Positions 26,585-35,124 of a stretch of 35,124 nucleotides of DNA are shown here, in pieces. The stretch covers positions 1 to 35,124 of the forward strand of contig JARXKM010000017.1 in assembly GCA_030272785.1 (NCBI GenBank), given 5' to 3'. How positions within the stretch are numbered: position 1 is the first letter of the stretch; the number at the start of each line of letters is the position of its first letter. A program made the position numbers and the translations under genes. A model generated the notes under the pieces. It saw only the letters and a program-made list of their open reading frames with translations, was not told the origin of the DNA and did not search any database. Source of the stretch: Pseudomonadota bacterium (lineage in GTDB: Bacteria; Pseudomonadota; Gammaproteobacteria; Burkholderiales; Burkholderiaceae_D).

Positions 26585-27612
26585 ATCACATGGACTACCT
26601 GTTGCGCCCGGCGACCCTGGATGATCTCGATGCCATCGAGCGGTTCTCGAAAGCCAGTACGTTTGGCATCCACACGCTGAAACCGGGTCGTGTCCGCCTC
26701 GCGGAGCGGCTCGAACGGTCGCTGAAGGCCTTCGCAGGCACTGAACCGGTCAGCGGCGACGAGATCTACCACTTTGTCCTCGAAGACCTTAGGGCCGGTC
26801 GCGTCGTCGGTACCAGTGGCATCGTCGCCAGCGCCGGGGCAAACGGCCGTTTCTATTGTTATCGCAATGAATTTTCGGTGCATACCAGCGAGGAACTCGG
26901 CATCAGCAATCGGGAACATACACTGCGTCTGTGCGAAGACTTGTCCGGCCACTCACTGCTCAGCTCGTTTTACATCGAGCCGGAGTATGGCGCTACGCTC
27001 GCCCCGCAACTGCTTTCCCGCGGACGGCTGCTTTTCGTGAGGAACTTTCCCCACCTGTTCGCGGAAAGGATAGCTGCTGAAAATCCCGGCTTGTGCGACG
27101 AAACTGGCAATAGCCCCTTATGGAATGCGCTGGGGCATCGATTCCTAAAAATGCCATTTCCTGAGGCTGAGCAACGCACCGGGGGCCGATCCAAGAGTTT
27201 CATCGCTGAGTTGATGCCCCGCTCACCGATTTATGTCTCCTTGCTGGCCGAGGATGCCCAGTGGGCAATGGGGCAGTTGCATCCAGACGGAGAGTTGCCT
27301 TTTAGCATACTGGTTGCGGAAGGGTTTGATGTGGATTCCTACGTCGACATATTCGATGGTGGGCCGATTGCCGAAGCGCGGGTGGCCATGTTGAACACCG
27401 TGGTTTCCGCGCTGGAGGTGGATCTGCGTGGTGCTGCTGACCTGGAAGGAGAACCCTGTCTGTTGTCCAATATGGAACGCTCAGGATTTTGCGCGACGCT
27501 GGCACTTGGTGAGTTCGTCGAGGATGCGCTTCAACTGACGCCCTCGGCGATCAAACGACTGGCGCTGACCGCGGGTTCGCGCGCGTGTGCCGTGCGTGTC
27601 AACGGATCGTAG
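26581..27612 (+). CDS. astA: Arginine N-succinyltransferase
   Basis: LLRPATLDDLDAIERFSKAS, GITTL-like GIHTLKP, YRNEFSVHTSEELGISNREHTLRLCEDLSGHSLLSSFYIEPEY, LFAERIAAENPGLCDETGNSPLWNALGHRFLKMPF. 4-bp overlap (ATGA) with the regulator. Confidence 0.92.
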   Translation: MNHMDYLLRPATLDDLDAIERFSKASTFGIHTLKPGRVRLAERLERSLKAFAGTEPVSGDEIYHFVLEDLRAGRVVGTSGIVASAGANGRFYCYRNEFSVHTSEELGISNREHTLRLCEDLSGHSLLSSFYIEPEYGATLAPQLLSRGRLLFVRNFPHLFAERIAAENPGLCDETGNSPLWNALGHRFLKMPFPEAEQRTGGRSKSFIAELMPRSPIYVSLLAEDAQWAMGQLHPDGELPFSILVAEGFDVDSYVDIFDGGPIAEARVAMLNTVVSALEVDLRGAADLEGEPCLLSNMERSGFCATLALGEFVEDALQLTPSAIKRLALTAGSRACAVRVNGS

Positions 27613-28109
27613 TTGCCCACTAGATTCATTGCGCGTTTGATCATGCCCACAAGACGATGAGCGAATACGGTTCTGTTCCATGGGTCACCGCTTACAAGGA
27701 TGCAAATTCTCTCGTTCCCGGCCTTTTGCTGAAGGGGGAGTTCAATCGATGTATCTCACGAGCTCTCATAAATGGTGTAAAAAAGCTACTATTGAAGAAT
27801 ATCCATATCTATTGGAATGAAACGGCACCCTATCAAAATATTTATGCGCAAACTCTTTTAACTTAATTTCAGGCCGCCGCCGACATGAAGGCGGTTGGTC
27901 ACGCGAACATGAGCAAGGGGTGCGGGGTTGCGCTGGCCCGGGTGACGGCGGTGCGGCCGGTGAAAGTCCAAACTCATGCGAAACCGATGGCCGCCTACCG
28001 GTTGAAAGAAATTACTTACATAGCCGTTGCATGAAGGCGACAGAGCGCAAAATAAATAAAAATGGCTGCAAGCGAAAGCGTGCAACCATTTGATTTTTAA
28101 GGCTAATTC

Positions 28110-28188
<79 letters not shown>

Positions 28189-28289
28189 GAAATCGGTGCG
28201 GCGGGAGTTGCGCCAACTCGCCACCGTCCGGCACAGGTCCGGAACGAAGTGGCGAGAGGATATTGCCTTTACCCTAAGCCCGTCAAGGC

Positions 28290-30551
28290 CTAGTTTCCTT
28301 CGAGGAAGCTCTTCAGCTTGTCGGAGCGCGACGGATGGCGCAGTTTGCGCAGCGCTTTCGCCTCGATCTGGCGGATGCGTTCGCGCGTGACGTCGAACTG
28401 CTTGCCCACTTCTTCGAGCGTGTGGTCGGTCGACATCTCGATGCCGAAGCGCATGCGCAGCACCTTGGCCTCGCGCGGCGTCAGCGAATCGAGCACATCC
28501 TTAACGACCCCGCGCATCGACGCGTGCAGCGCCGCATCCGACGGCGCCAGCGTGTTGTTGTCCTCGATGAAGTCGCCCAAATGCGAGTCGTCATCGTCGC
28601 CGATCGGCGTCTCCATCGAGATCGGTTCCTTGGCGATCTTCATGATCTTGCGGATCTTGTCTTCCGGCATTTCCATCTTGATCGCCAGGGTGGCCGGATC
28701 CGGTTCGGCGCCGGTTTCCTGCAAGATCTGACGCGAGATGCGGTTCATCTTGTTGATCGTCTCGATCATGTGCACCGGAATGCGGATGGTGCGCGCCTGG
28801 TCGGCGATCGACCGGGTGATCGCCTGGCGGATCCACCACGTCGCATAGGTCGAAAACTTGTAGCCGCGGCGGTATTCGAACTTGTCGACCGCCTTCATCA
28901 GGCCGATGTTGCCTTCCTGGATGAGGTCGAGGAACTGCAGGCCGCGGTTGGTGTATTTCTTGGCGATCGAAATGACCAGCCGCAAGTTGGCCTCGGTCAT
29001 TTCGCGCTTGGCCTTGCGCGCCTTCATTTCGCCGGCCGCCATCTGGCGGTTGATGTTGCGCAAGTCCGGCAGCGGCAGCACCACGCGCGCCTGCAGGTCG
29101 ATCAGGCGCTGCTGCAGCTCCTTGATGGTCGGGATGTTGCGCCCAAGGATGGCGCTGTACGCGTGGCCCGCGTTGACTTCGCCGTCGACCCAGTCGAGGT
29201 TCGTTTCGTTGCCCGGGAACACCTTGATGAAGTGGGCGCGCGGCATGCCGCACTTGTTTACCGCCACGTCGAGGATCTGCTTTTCGATGTGGCGCACTTC
29301 GTCGACCTGGCCGCGCAGGGTGTCACACAGTTTCTCGACCACCTTGGCGGTGAAGCGGATGCCCAGCAGCTCGTTGGAGATCGTTTCCTGCGCCTTGATA
29401 TAGGCTTTCGAGTTGTAGCCGTCCTTTTCGAACGCCTTGCGCATCTTGTCGAACTGCACCGAGATGATCTCGAACTTGCCCAGCGCTTGCGTTTTCAGCG
29501 CTTCGAGCTGCTCGGCCGAGAAGCCGGCCGCGCCGGAGGCGTTGTTTTCCTCTTCCTCGACTTCTTCCTCTTCGTCACCTTCTTCGTCCTCGTCGTCCTC
29601 GTCGGACGTCGGCGCCGGCGCCACCACCGCCGGGCCGTCTTCGGCGTCGACCATGCCGTCGACGATTTCGTCGATCTTGGTTTCGTCGTTCTGGATGCGC
29701 AGCGAGGCCGAAATGATCTCGGCGATCGTCACCGGGCAGGCCGAGATGGCCTGGATCATGTCCTTGAGGCCGTCTTCGATCCGCTTGGCGATCTCGATTT
29801 CGCCTTCGCGCGTGAGCAGCTCGACCGAGCCCATCTCGCGCATGTACATGCGCACCGGGTCGGTGGTGCGGCCGAAATCGGAGTCGACCGTCGACAGCGC
29901 CGCCTCCGCCGCAGCCTCGGCTTCGTCGTCGCTGGTGACGGTGGCCACGTTGTCGGACAGCAGCAGCGTTTCGGCGTCGGGCGCGTGCTCGTACACCGCG
30001 ATGCCCATGTCGTTGAAGGTGCCGATGATGCCTTCGATCGCTTCCGGATCGACGATGTTCTCAGGCAAATGGTCGTTGATCTCGGCGTACGTGAGGAAGC
30101 CGCGTTCCTTGCCGAACTTGATCAGTGTCTTCAGTTTCTGGCGGCGCCGCTCGAGTTCTTCCTCGGTCGCTTCGGTATCCGACGAGAAGGCGTCTTTCAG
30201 CAGCGCCTTTTCCTTGGCCTTGCGGTCCTTCGCCTTGGCCTTGTCGACTGCCTTCAGTTCGGCCCGCTCGACCGCGTTGAGCGCGGCCACTTCGTCGTTC
30301 TCGGGCTGGAATTCTTTCGGCTTGCGACCGCGCCGGCCCGGTACCTTGACCGATGGCAGGACGTAACCGGACGTGTCGATCGCGGCCAGGGTGGCGGCAT
30401 CGGTGGTCTGGCTGACGGCAGGCGTGCCGCTGCTCGTGCTGCGAGTTTCAGCCTTGTCTTGCGCCTTGTCCGACTTGGCGGACATTTGCGCGGGCTTTTC
30501 AGCCATGGTGGTTTCAGGTTTCTTGATTGGCACAGGCGCTTTCGATGTCAC
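28290..30551 (-). CDS. rpoD: RNA polymerase primary sigma factor RpoD (sigma-70)
   Basis: [98 protein letters not shown]-terminal [13 protein letters not shown]. Confidence 0.98.
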   Translation of the reverse strand: MTSKAPVPIKKPETTMAEKPAQMSAKSDKAQDKAETRSTSSGTPAVSQTTDAATLAAIDTSGYVLPSVKVPGRRGRKPKEFQPENDEVAALNAVERAELKAVDKAKAKDRKAKEKALLKDAFSSDTEATEEELERRRQKLKTLIKFGKERGFLTYAEINDHLPENIVDPEAIEGIIGTFNDMGIAVYEHAPDAETLLLSDNVATVTSDDEAEAAAEAALSTVDSDFGRTTDPVRMYMREMGSVELLTREGEIEIAKRIEDGLKDMIQAISACPVTIAEIISASLRIQNDETKIDEIVDGMVDAEDGPAVVAPAPTSDEDDEDEEGDEEEEVEEEENNASGAAGFSAEQLEALKTQALGKFEIISVQFDKMRKAFEKDGYNSKAYIKAQETISNELLGIRFTAKVVEKLCDTLRGQVDEVRHIEKQILDVAVNKCGMPRAHFIKVFPGNETNLDWVDGEVNAGHAYSAILGRNIPTIKELQQRLIDLQARVVLPLPDLRNINRQMAAGEMKARKAKREMTEANLRLVISIAKKYTNRGLQFLDLIQEGNIGLMKAVDKFEYRRGYKFSTYATWWIRQAITRSIADQARTIRIPVHMIETINKMNRISRQILQETGAEPDPATLAIKMEMPEDKIRKIMKIAKEPISMETPIGDDDDSHLGDFIEDNNTLAPSDAALHASMRGVVKDVLDSLTPREAKVLRMRFGIEMSTDHTLEEVGKQFDVTRERIRQIEAKALRKLRHPSRSDKLKSFLEGN

Positions 30552-30918
30552 AACGACTAGCTTTATGGTGGATTTAGATAAAGTTTGTTGCCGCCCAATT
30601 GCGGGCCTCCGACTCCCGGCCGCCCCTCGCAGGTCAGCCTGGCACTACGCACTCTTACACCGCTACATCACCCCGCGGACACGCCGCGCCGCCGGCTTGC
30701 GCCAGTCATCACTCGATACAACAGCAGTCGGAGGGCAGGCGCCTGGTGGTTGCGGGGGCAAACTGTTGCTCGCCATCCAAGCGCATCGCGCTGTCGCATC
30801 CAAAGCTGGCCCTGGCCGCCGACGCCACCCTGCGCGCCGATCAAGAGCCTAATTGTTTGACATACTGCGTCCCTTCGAAACGAAGAATCATTTCAAAGAA
30901 CACAATACTTATCGTTTT

Positions 30919-30927
30919 ATTATAGCA
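30919..30927 (-). promoter_or_regulatory. Candidate extended -10 promoter for rpoD
   Basis: Minus strand reads TGCTATAAT, consensus TG-n-TATAAT, in the 433-bp gap between dnaG and rpoD. No convincing -35. Confidence 0.5.
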
Positions 30928-30984
30928 CGCACCCCAACTTTTTCCAGTCACGGCAACCCCTTGATTTGGAGGCAATTTCACAAC

Positions 30985-32781
30985 TTAACGCGCTGCTTTT
31001 TCGGCCGCTTCCTCGATCTCCAACTGATTCTGAATCGCGGTGATTTCGCGGTAGCGCACACCCATCTGATCTGCGGTCAGTCCTGAAGAAAACAACTGCT
31101 GCAGTTCCAGTTTAAGTGCATCCATCTTGAGCTGCCTCACTGTTGCCACCAGCCACGGCCGGACGCTGTCGACGTCCGATTCCGGCTCGGCGGCGATCTC
31201 GGCGATCAGGGCGTCGTACTCGACGCTGCCTTCCTTCAACTGCTGCGAGAACGCGGCGAAACCGCCGCCCGGGCCCAGCGCCTGGCCGCCCGCCACCAGC
31301 TGGCGCAGCCGTTCGGCCGATTCGGCGCCGAAGAAGTCGAACGAGCCCAAGGCGGCCTCGTCGAGCTCGAGACACAGCGGCGGATGCGCCACCAGGATGC
31401 GCAATATCTGCAGCTCCAGCCCGACCGGCTGCGGCCGCCCTTGCCGCGGCGGCGCCCGCCGCGCCACCGAGACCGGCTTGGCCAGTTCGAATAACGCTTC
31501 AATCTCGGCCGGGGTTGACTGCGTGATGCCCGACAGGCCGCGCACGATTTGCAGCCGCAGCGACGACGGTGCCATCGACTGCAACAGCGGCTTGGCGTCG
31601 AACTGGGTGCGGGCCCGCCCTTCCGGCGAGGAAAGGTCGTGTTCGCCGGCCACCACGCGCAGCAGGAATTGCGACAGCGGCATCGCCTCGTGGATTTCCT
31701 GCTCGAACGCTTCGAAGCCGCGCTCGCGCACGAAGCTGTCCGGATCGTGCTCGGTCGGCAGGAACAGGAACTTGATGGTCTTGTTGTCGCTCACTTGCGG
31801 CAGGCAGGCTTCGAGCGCGCGGCGCGCGGCCTTGCGGCCGGCCTTGTCGCCGTCGAAGCTGAAGATCACCGTGTCGGTCTGGCGCAGCAGCTTTTGCACG
31901 TGGGTCGCGGTGCAGGCGGTGCCGAGCGTGGCCACCGCTTGCGGAAAGCCCAGCTGGGCCAGCGCCACCACGTCCATGTAGCCTTCAGTGACCAGCACAT
32001 AGCCGGCGTCGCGGATCGCCTGGCGCGCCTCGAACAGGCCGTACAGCTCCAGGCCCTTCTGGAACAGCGGCGTTTCCGGCGAGTTCAGGTATTTCGGCTC
32101 GCCCTGGTCGAGCACGCGGCCGCCGAAACCGATCACCTGGCCCTTGGTATTGCGGATCGGAAACATGATGCGTTCGCGGAAACGGTCGTAGCGCTTCTTG
32201 TTGCCGCCGTCTTCGTCCACCTTGTCGATCACCAGGCCGGACTCGACCAGCGCGAGCGCGTCGTAGTCGGGAAACACCGCCTTCAGGCTGTCCCAGCCGG
32301 ACGGCGCGTAGCCCATGCCGAAGCGGGCCGCCACTTCGCCGGTCAGGCCGCGCTTCTTCAGGTAGGCGATGGCGCCGTCGGCGCCGCGCAGCTGGCCGCG
32401 GTAGAAGTCGCAGGCCTGCGTCATGGCGTCGGTCAGCGCCAGCGACTGCGCCTGATTGGCGGCGCGCTGGGCCGGCGGGAGCTTGTCGTCGGCGTCCGGC
32501 ACCACCATGCCGCAGCCTTGCGCGAGGTCCTTGACGGCGTCGACGAAGCCCATGCCCGAGTACTCGATCAGGAAGCCGATCGAGGTGCCGTGCGCGCCGC
32601 AGCCGAAGCAGTGATAGAACTGCTTGGTCGGGCTGACCGTGAAGCTGGGGGATTTTTCGTTGTGGAACGGGCACAGGCCCATGAAGTTGGCGCCGCCCTT
32701 TTTCAGCTGGACGTAACGGCCGACCACGTCGACGATGTCGACCCGGTTAAGCAAATCGGTAATAAATGATTGTGGGATCAC
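30985..32781 (-). CDS. dnaG: DNA primase
   Basis: Zinc-binding CPFHNEKSPSFTVSPTKQFYHCFGCGAHG; TOPRIM VTEGYMDVVALAQLG and FSFDGDKAGRKAA. Confidence 0.98.
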   Translation of the reverse strand: MIPQSFITDLLNRVDIVDVVGRYVQLKKGGANFMGLCPFHNEKSPSFTVSPTKQFYHCFGCGAHGTSIGFLIEYSGMGFVDAVKDLAQGCGMVVPDADDKLPPAQRAANQAQSLALTDAMTQACDFYRGQLRGADGAIAYLKKRGLTGEVAARFGMGYAPSGWDSLKAVFPDYDALALVESGLVIDKVDEDGGNKKRYDRFRERIMFPIRNTKGQVIGFGGRVLDQGEPKYLNSPETPLFQKGLELYGLFEARQAIRDAGYVLVTEGYMDVVALAQLGFPQAVATLGTACTATHVQKLLRQTDTVIFSFDGDKAGRKAARRALEACLPQVSDNKTIKFLFLPTEHDPDSFVRERGFEAFEQEIHEAMPLSQFLLRVVAGEHDLSSPEGRARTQFDAKPLLQSMAPSSLRLQIVRGLSGITQSTPAEIEALFELAKPVSVARRAPPRQGRPQPVGLELQILRILVAHPPLCLELDEAALGSFDFFGAESAERLRQLVAGGQALGPGGGFAAFSQQLKEGSVEYDALIAEIAAEPESDVDSVRPWLVATVRQLKMDALKLELQQLFSSGLTADQMGVRYREITAIQNQLEIEEAAEKAAR

Positions 32782-32917
32782 GTTGGCTGCACAGTCTTTG
32801 TCTAAAGTCAGACTATACCGCCGGCTCCGCGTCAGATTGATTTAAAACAATTGATGCTCTGCCGGCGACTTCGGCGGGGCCAGCGCTAGCGCTGACCCCG
32901 CGCATCGTGGAACGGGC

Positions 32918-33367
32918 TCAGGCCGGCGCCAGCGCCTGCTTGATCATGGCCGAGACCACGCCCATGTCGGTGCCCTTGGGCATTTTCGGCTTGATGATGG
33001 CCATTACCTTGCCCATGTCCTGCGGCCCGGCGGCGCCCGAGGCGGCGACCGCCTCGGCGACGGCGGCGACGATTTCCGCCTCCGACAGGCCGGCCGGCAT
33101 GTAGGTCGCCAGCACCGCCAGTTCGGCCTTTTCGATGTCGGCCAGGTCGGCCCGGCCGCCCGCTTCGAACTGGGTGATCGAATCCTTGCGCTGCTTGATC
33201 ATCTTTTCGAGGATCACCAGCACTTGCTCGTCGCTGACGTCGATGCGCTCATCGACTTCCTTGCGCTTGATCTCGGCCAGGATCAGGCGGATCGTGCCCA
33301 GCTTGCCCGCTTCTTTGGCGCGCATCGCCGTCTTCATGTCGTCGGTGAGTTGTTCTTTCAAGCTCAT
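32918..33367 (-). CDS. yqeY: GatB/YqeY-family protein
   Basis: SLKEQLTDDMKTAMRAKEAGKLGTIRLILAEIKRKEVDER... typical YqeY; position between rpsU and dnaG. Confidence 0.94.
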   Translation of the reverse strand: MSLKEQLTDDMKTAMRAKEAGKLGTIRLILAEIKRKEVDERIDVSDEQVLVILEKMIKQRKDSITQFEAGGRADLADIEKAELAVLATYMPAGLSEAEIVAAVAEAVAASGAAGPQDMGKVMAIIKPKMPKGTDMGVVSAMIKQALAPA

Positions 33368-33397
33368 GTCATCCTCGCGTTGGCAGGTATAAATAGC

Positions 33398-33425
33398 AAA
33401 ACCCGCTGCGGTAAACCGGAGCGGG
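33398..33425 (-). terminator. Intergenic terminator/attenuator between rpsU and yqeY
   Basis: Minus strand CCCGCT-c-CGG-TTTA-CCG-c-AGCGGG-TTTT. Confidence 0.7.
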
Positions 33426-33493
33426 CCTGCGATGCATCAGACCGTCAATCCGGACAGGCGCGACGCCTTCACCGGACTACAGGGCTAGCAATC

Positions 33494-33706
33494 TTAGAAT
33501 AATTTCTTCGGCAGTTGTTGGCTGCGAATGCGCTTGTAGTGACGCTTCACAGCAGCTGCCAGCTTGCGCTTGCGCTCAGCCGTTGGCTTTTCGTAGAACT
33601 CGCGTGCGCGCAGTTCTGTCAGCAGACCGGTTTTTTCGATGGTGCGCTTGAAGCGACGCATTGCGACTTCGAACGGCTCGTTTTCTTTAAGGCGAATAGT
33701 GGTCAT
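33494..33706 (-). CDS. rpsU: 30S ribosomal protein S21
   Basis: [70 protein letters not shown]. Confidence 0.98.
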   Translation of the reverse strand: MTTIRLKENEPFEVAMRRFKRTIEKTGLLTELRAREFYEKPTAERKRKLAAAVKRHYKRIRSQQLPKKLF

Positions 33707-33841
33707 GTAAAAATCAAACCGTTAGATTAGGGGAAGAACGAGATAGTAGCAGGTATCGCCGATCATTGGAAGCTTTTCGGCGAGCTGTTTCGCGACAGCC
33801 ACATCCAGCGGGGCCCGTTTTGCCCTGCGTACCGGGCCGCG

Positions 33842-35071
33842 TCAGGCGCGTTCGGCGCGTTCTGCAATCGCCGCCCCGGCGGCGGCGGCCGACGCCCACG
33901 CCCATTGGAAGTTGTAGCCGCCCAGCCAGCCGGTCACATCGACCGCCTCGCCGATAAAATACAGGCCCGGCACCTTGTTGGCCATCATGGTCTGCTGCGA
34001 CAGCTCGCGCGTGTCGACCCCGCCCAAGGTCACCTCGGCCTTGCGGTAGCCTTCCGAGCCGGTCGGCACGATGGCCCAGCGGTTGACCGCGTCGCCCAAC
34101 TTGCGCAGCCTGGCGTCCTGCATGTCGGCCAGCCGCGCGTCGGGCGCGATGCCGGCGACGTCGAGCAGGCATTCGGCCAGCCGCGCCGGCAGCCACTGCG
34201 ACAGCACATTGCCCATCTGCTTCTTCAGGGTACTCTTACCGTCGATCAGCTCCTGCGCCACGTCCATGTCCGGCAGCAGGTTGACGACGATCGGCGTGCC
34301 CGGCTGCCAGTAGCTGGAAATTTGCAGGATGGCCGGGCCGGACAGGCCGCGGTGGGTAAACAGCAGGTCTTCGCGGAATTTGCCGCGCACGGCGCCCTTG
34401 CCCTTGCCGGCGCCGGTTTCGACCTCCACTTCAAGGGCAATGCCGGCCAGCGGCGCGAACATTTCCCACGCCGGGCCGTCGAACGTCAGCGGCACCAGGC
34501 CCGGGCGCGGCTCAACCAGCGCAAGGCCGAACTGGGTGGCGATCTGGTAGCCGAAGTCGGTGGCGCCGATCTTCGGAATCGACAGCCCGCCGGTGGCGAT
34601 CACCACGTTGTCGGCCATGATGTCGCCGGTGTCGGTCGACAGCAGGAAGCCTTCCGGGAACTGCTCGACCGATTCCACCTTGGTCGGCATGCGCCAAGTG
34701 ACGTCGCCGTCGGCGCACTCGGTTTTCAGCATCTGGATGATCAGCTCGGCCGACTCGTCGCAAAACAGCTGGCCGCGATGCTTCTCGTGGTAGCCGATGC
34801 GGTGTTTCTTGACCAGCGCGAGGAAGTCCTGCGGCGTGTAGCGCGACAAGGCGCTCTTGGCGAAGTGCGGATTGGCGGACAGGAAGTTGGCCGGGGCCGT
34901 GTTCAGGTTGGTGAAATTGCAGCGGCCGCCGCCGGAGATGCGGATCTTCTCGGCCAGCTTGGCGGCGTGATCGATCAGCACCACGCGCTTGCCGCGCTGG
35001 GCCGCGATGGCCGCGCACATCATGCCGGCGGCGCCGGCGCCGATCACCGCTACGTCGTATTGTTTTGCCAT
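33842..35071 (-). CDS. HI0933/YhiN-family NAD(P)/FAD-dependent oxidoreductase
   Basis: DVAVIGAGAAGMMCAAIAAQRGKRVVLIDHAAKLAEKIRISGGGRCNFTN; GLYFIGEAVDVTGWLGGYNFQWAWASAAAAG. Confidence 0.93.
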   Translation of the reverse strand: MAKQYDVAVIGAGAAGMMCAAIAAQRGKRVVLIDHAAKLAEKIRISGGGRCNFTNLNTAPANFLSANPHFAKSALSRYTPQDFLALVKKHRIGYHEKHRGQLFCDESAELIIQMLKTECADGDVTWRMPTKVESVEQFPEGFLLSTDTGDIMADNVVIATGGLSIPKIGATDFGYQIATQFGLALVEPRPGLVPLTFDGPAWEMFAPLAGIALEVEVETGAGKGKGAVRGKFREDLLFTHRGLSGPAILQISSYWQPGTPIVVNLLPDMDVAQELIDGKSTLKKQMGNVLSQWLPARLAECLLDVAGIAPDARLADMQDARLRKLGDAVNRWAIVPTGSEGYRKAEVTLGGVDTRELSQQTMMANKVPGLYFIGEAVDVTGWLGGYNFQWAWASAAAAGAAIAERAERA

Positions 35072-35124
35072 GGTTGCTGCCGATCCCGCGTATCACTAAA
35101 AGCGTGATTGTAAACTGCGCAGCG

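Noticed and set aside
27657-27866. 69-aa ORF called as a gene
   Set aside because: No recognised family or strong RBS, and atypical composition; kept only as part of an unexplained region.
28335-30560. 741-aa plus-strand ORF opposite rpoD
   Set aside because: Antisense shadow of an unmistakable rpoD gene.

Overview
This 35 kb, high-GC window looks betaproteobacterial, probably Oxalobacteraceae (inference from gene content and composition). It contains: (i) a 13-bp tandem repeat, a divergent Lrp/AsnC regulator, a TonB receptor and an M28 peptidase; (ii) a truncated chemotaxis receptor, a CDF transporter overlapping a P-type ATPase, and a GC-rich 14-bp minisatellite at the ATPase stop codon; (iii) a CHASE/PAS/GGDEF/EAL protein, a PEP-CTERM protein with a very long Ala-rich helical insert, and an M20 carboxypeptidase; (iv) a roughly 11.5 kb accessory locus (about 16.05-27.6 kb) encoding an NSAR/OSBS-type enolase-superfamily enzyme, a YfcC-family permease, a TonB receptor, a secreted cyanophycinase-family protein, a secreted M20D hydrolase, an AstE/aspartoacylase-family protein resembling CphZ/AotO, an ArgR-like AraC-family regulator and arginine N-succinyltransferase; (v) tRNA-Ile2(CAU) and the rpsU-yqeY-dnaG-rpoD macromolecular-synthesis cluster, plus an HI0933-family flavoprotein. 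The main discovery candidate is locus (iv). It reads as a complete scavenging route for extracellular cyanophycin or beta-Asp-Arg. Its divergent promoter region carries two mirror-image pairs of sites matching the Pseudomonas ArgR consensus (TGTCGC-N8-AA), and it includes an unexpected N-succinylamino-acid-racemase-like gene. All assignments come from reading the sequence; no searches were run.
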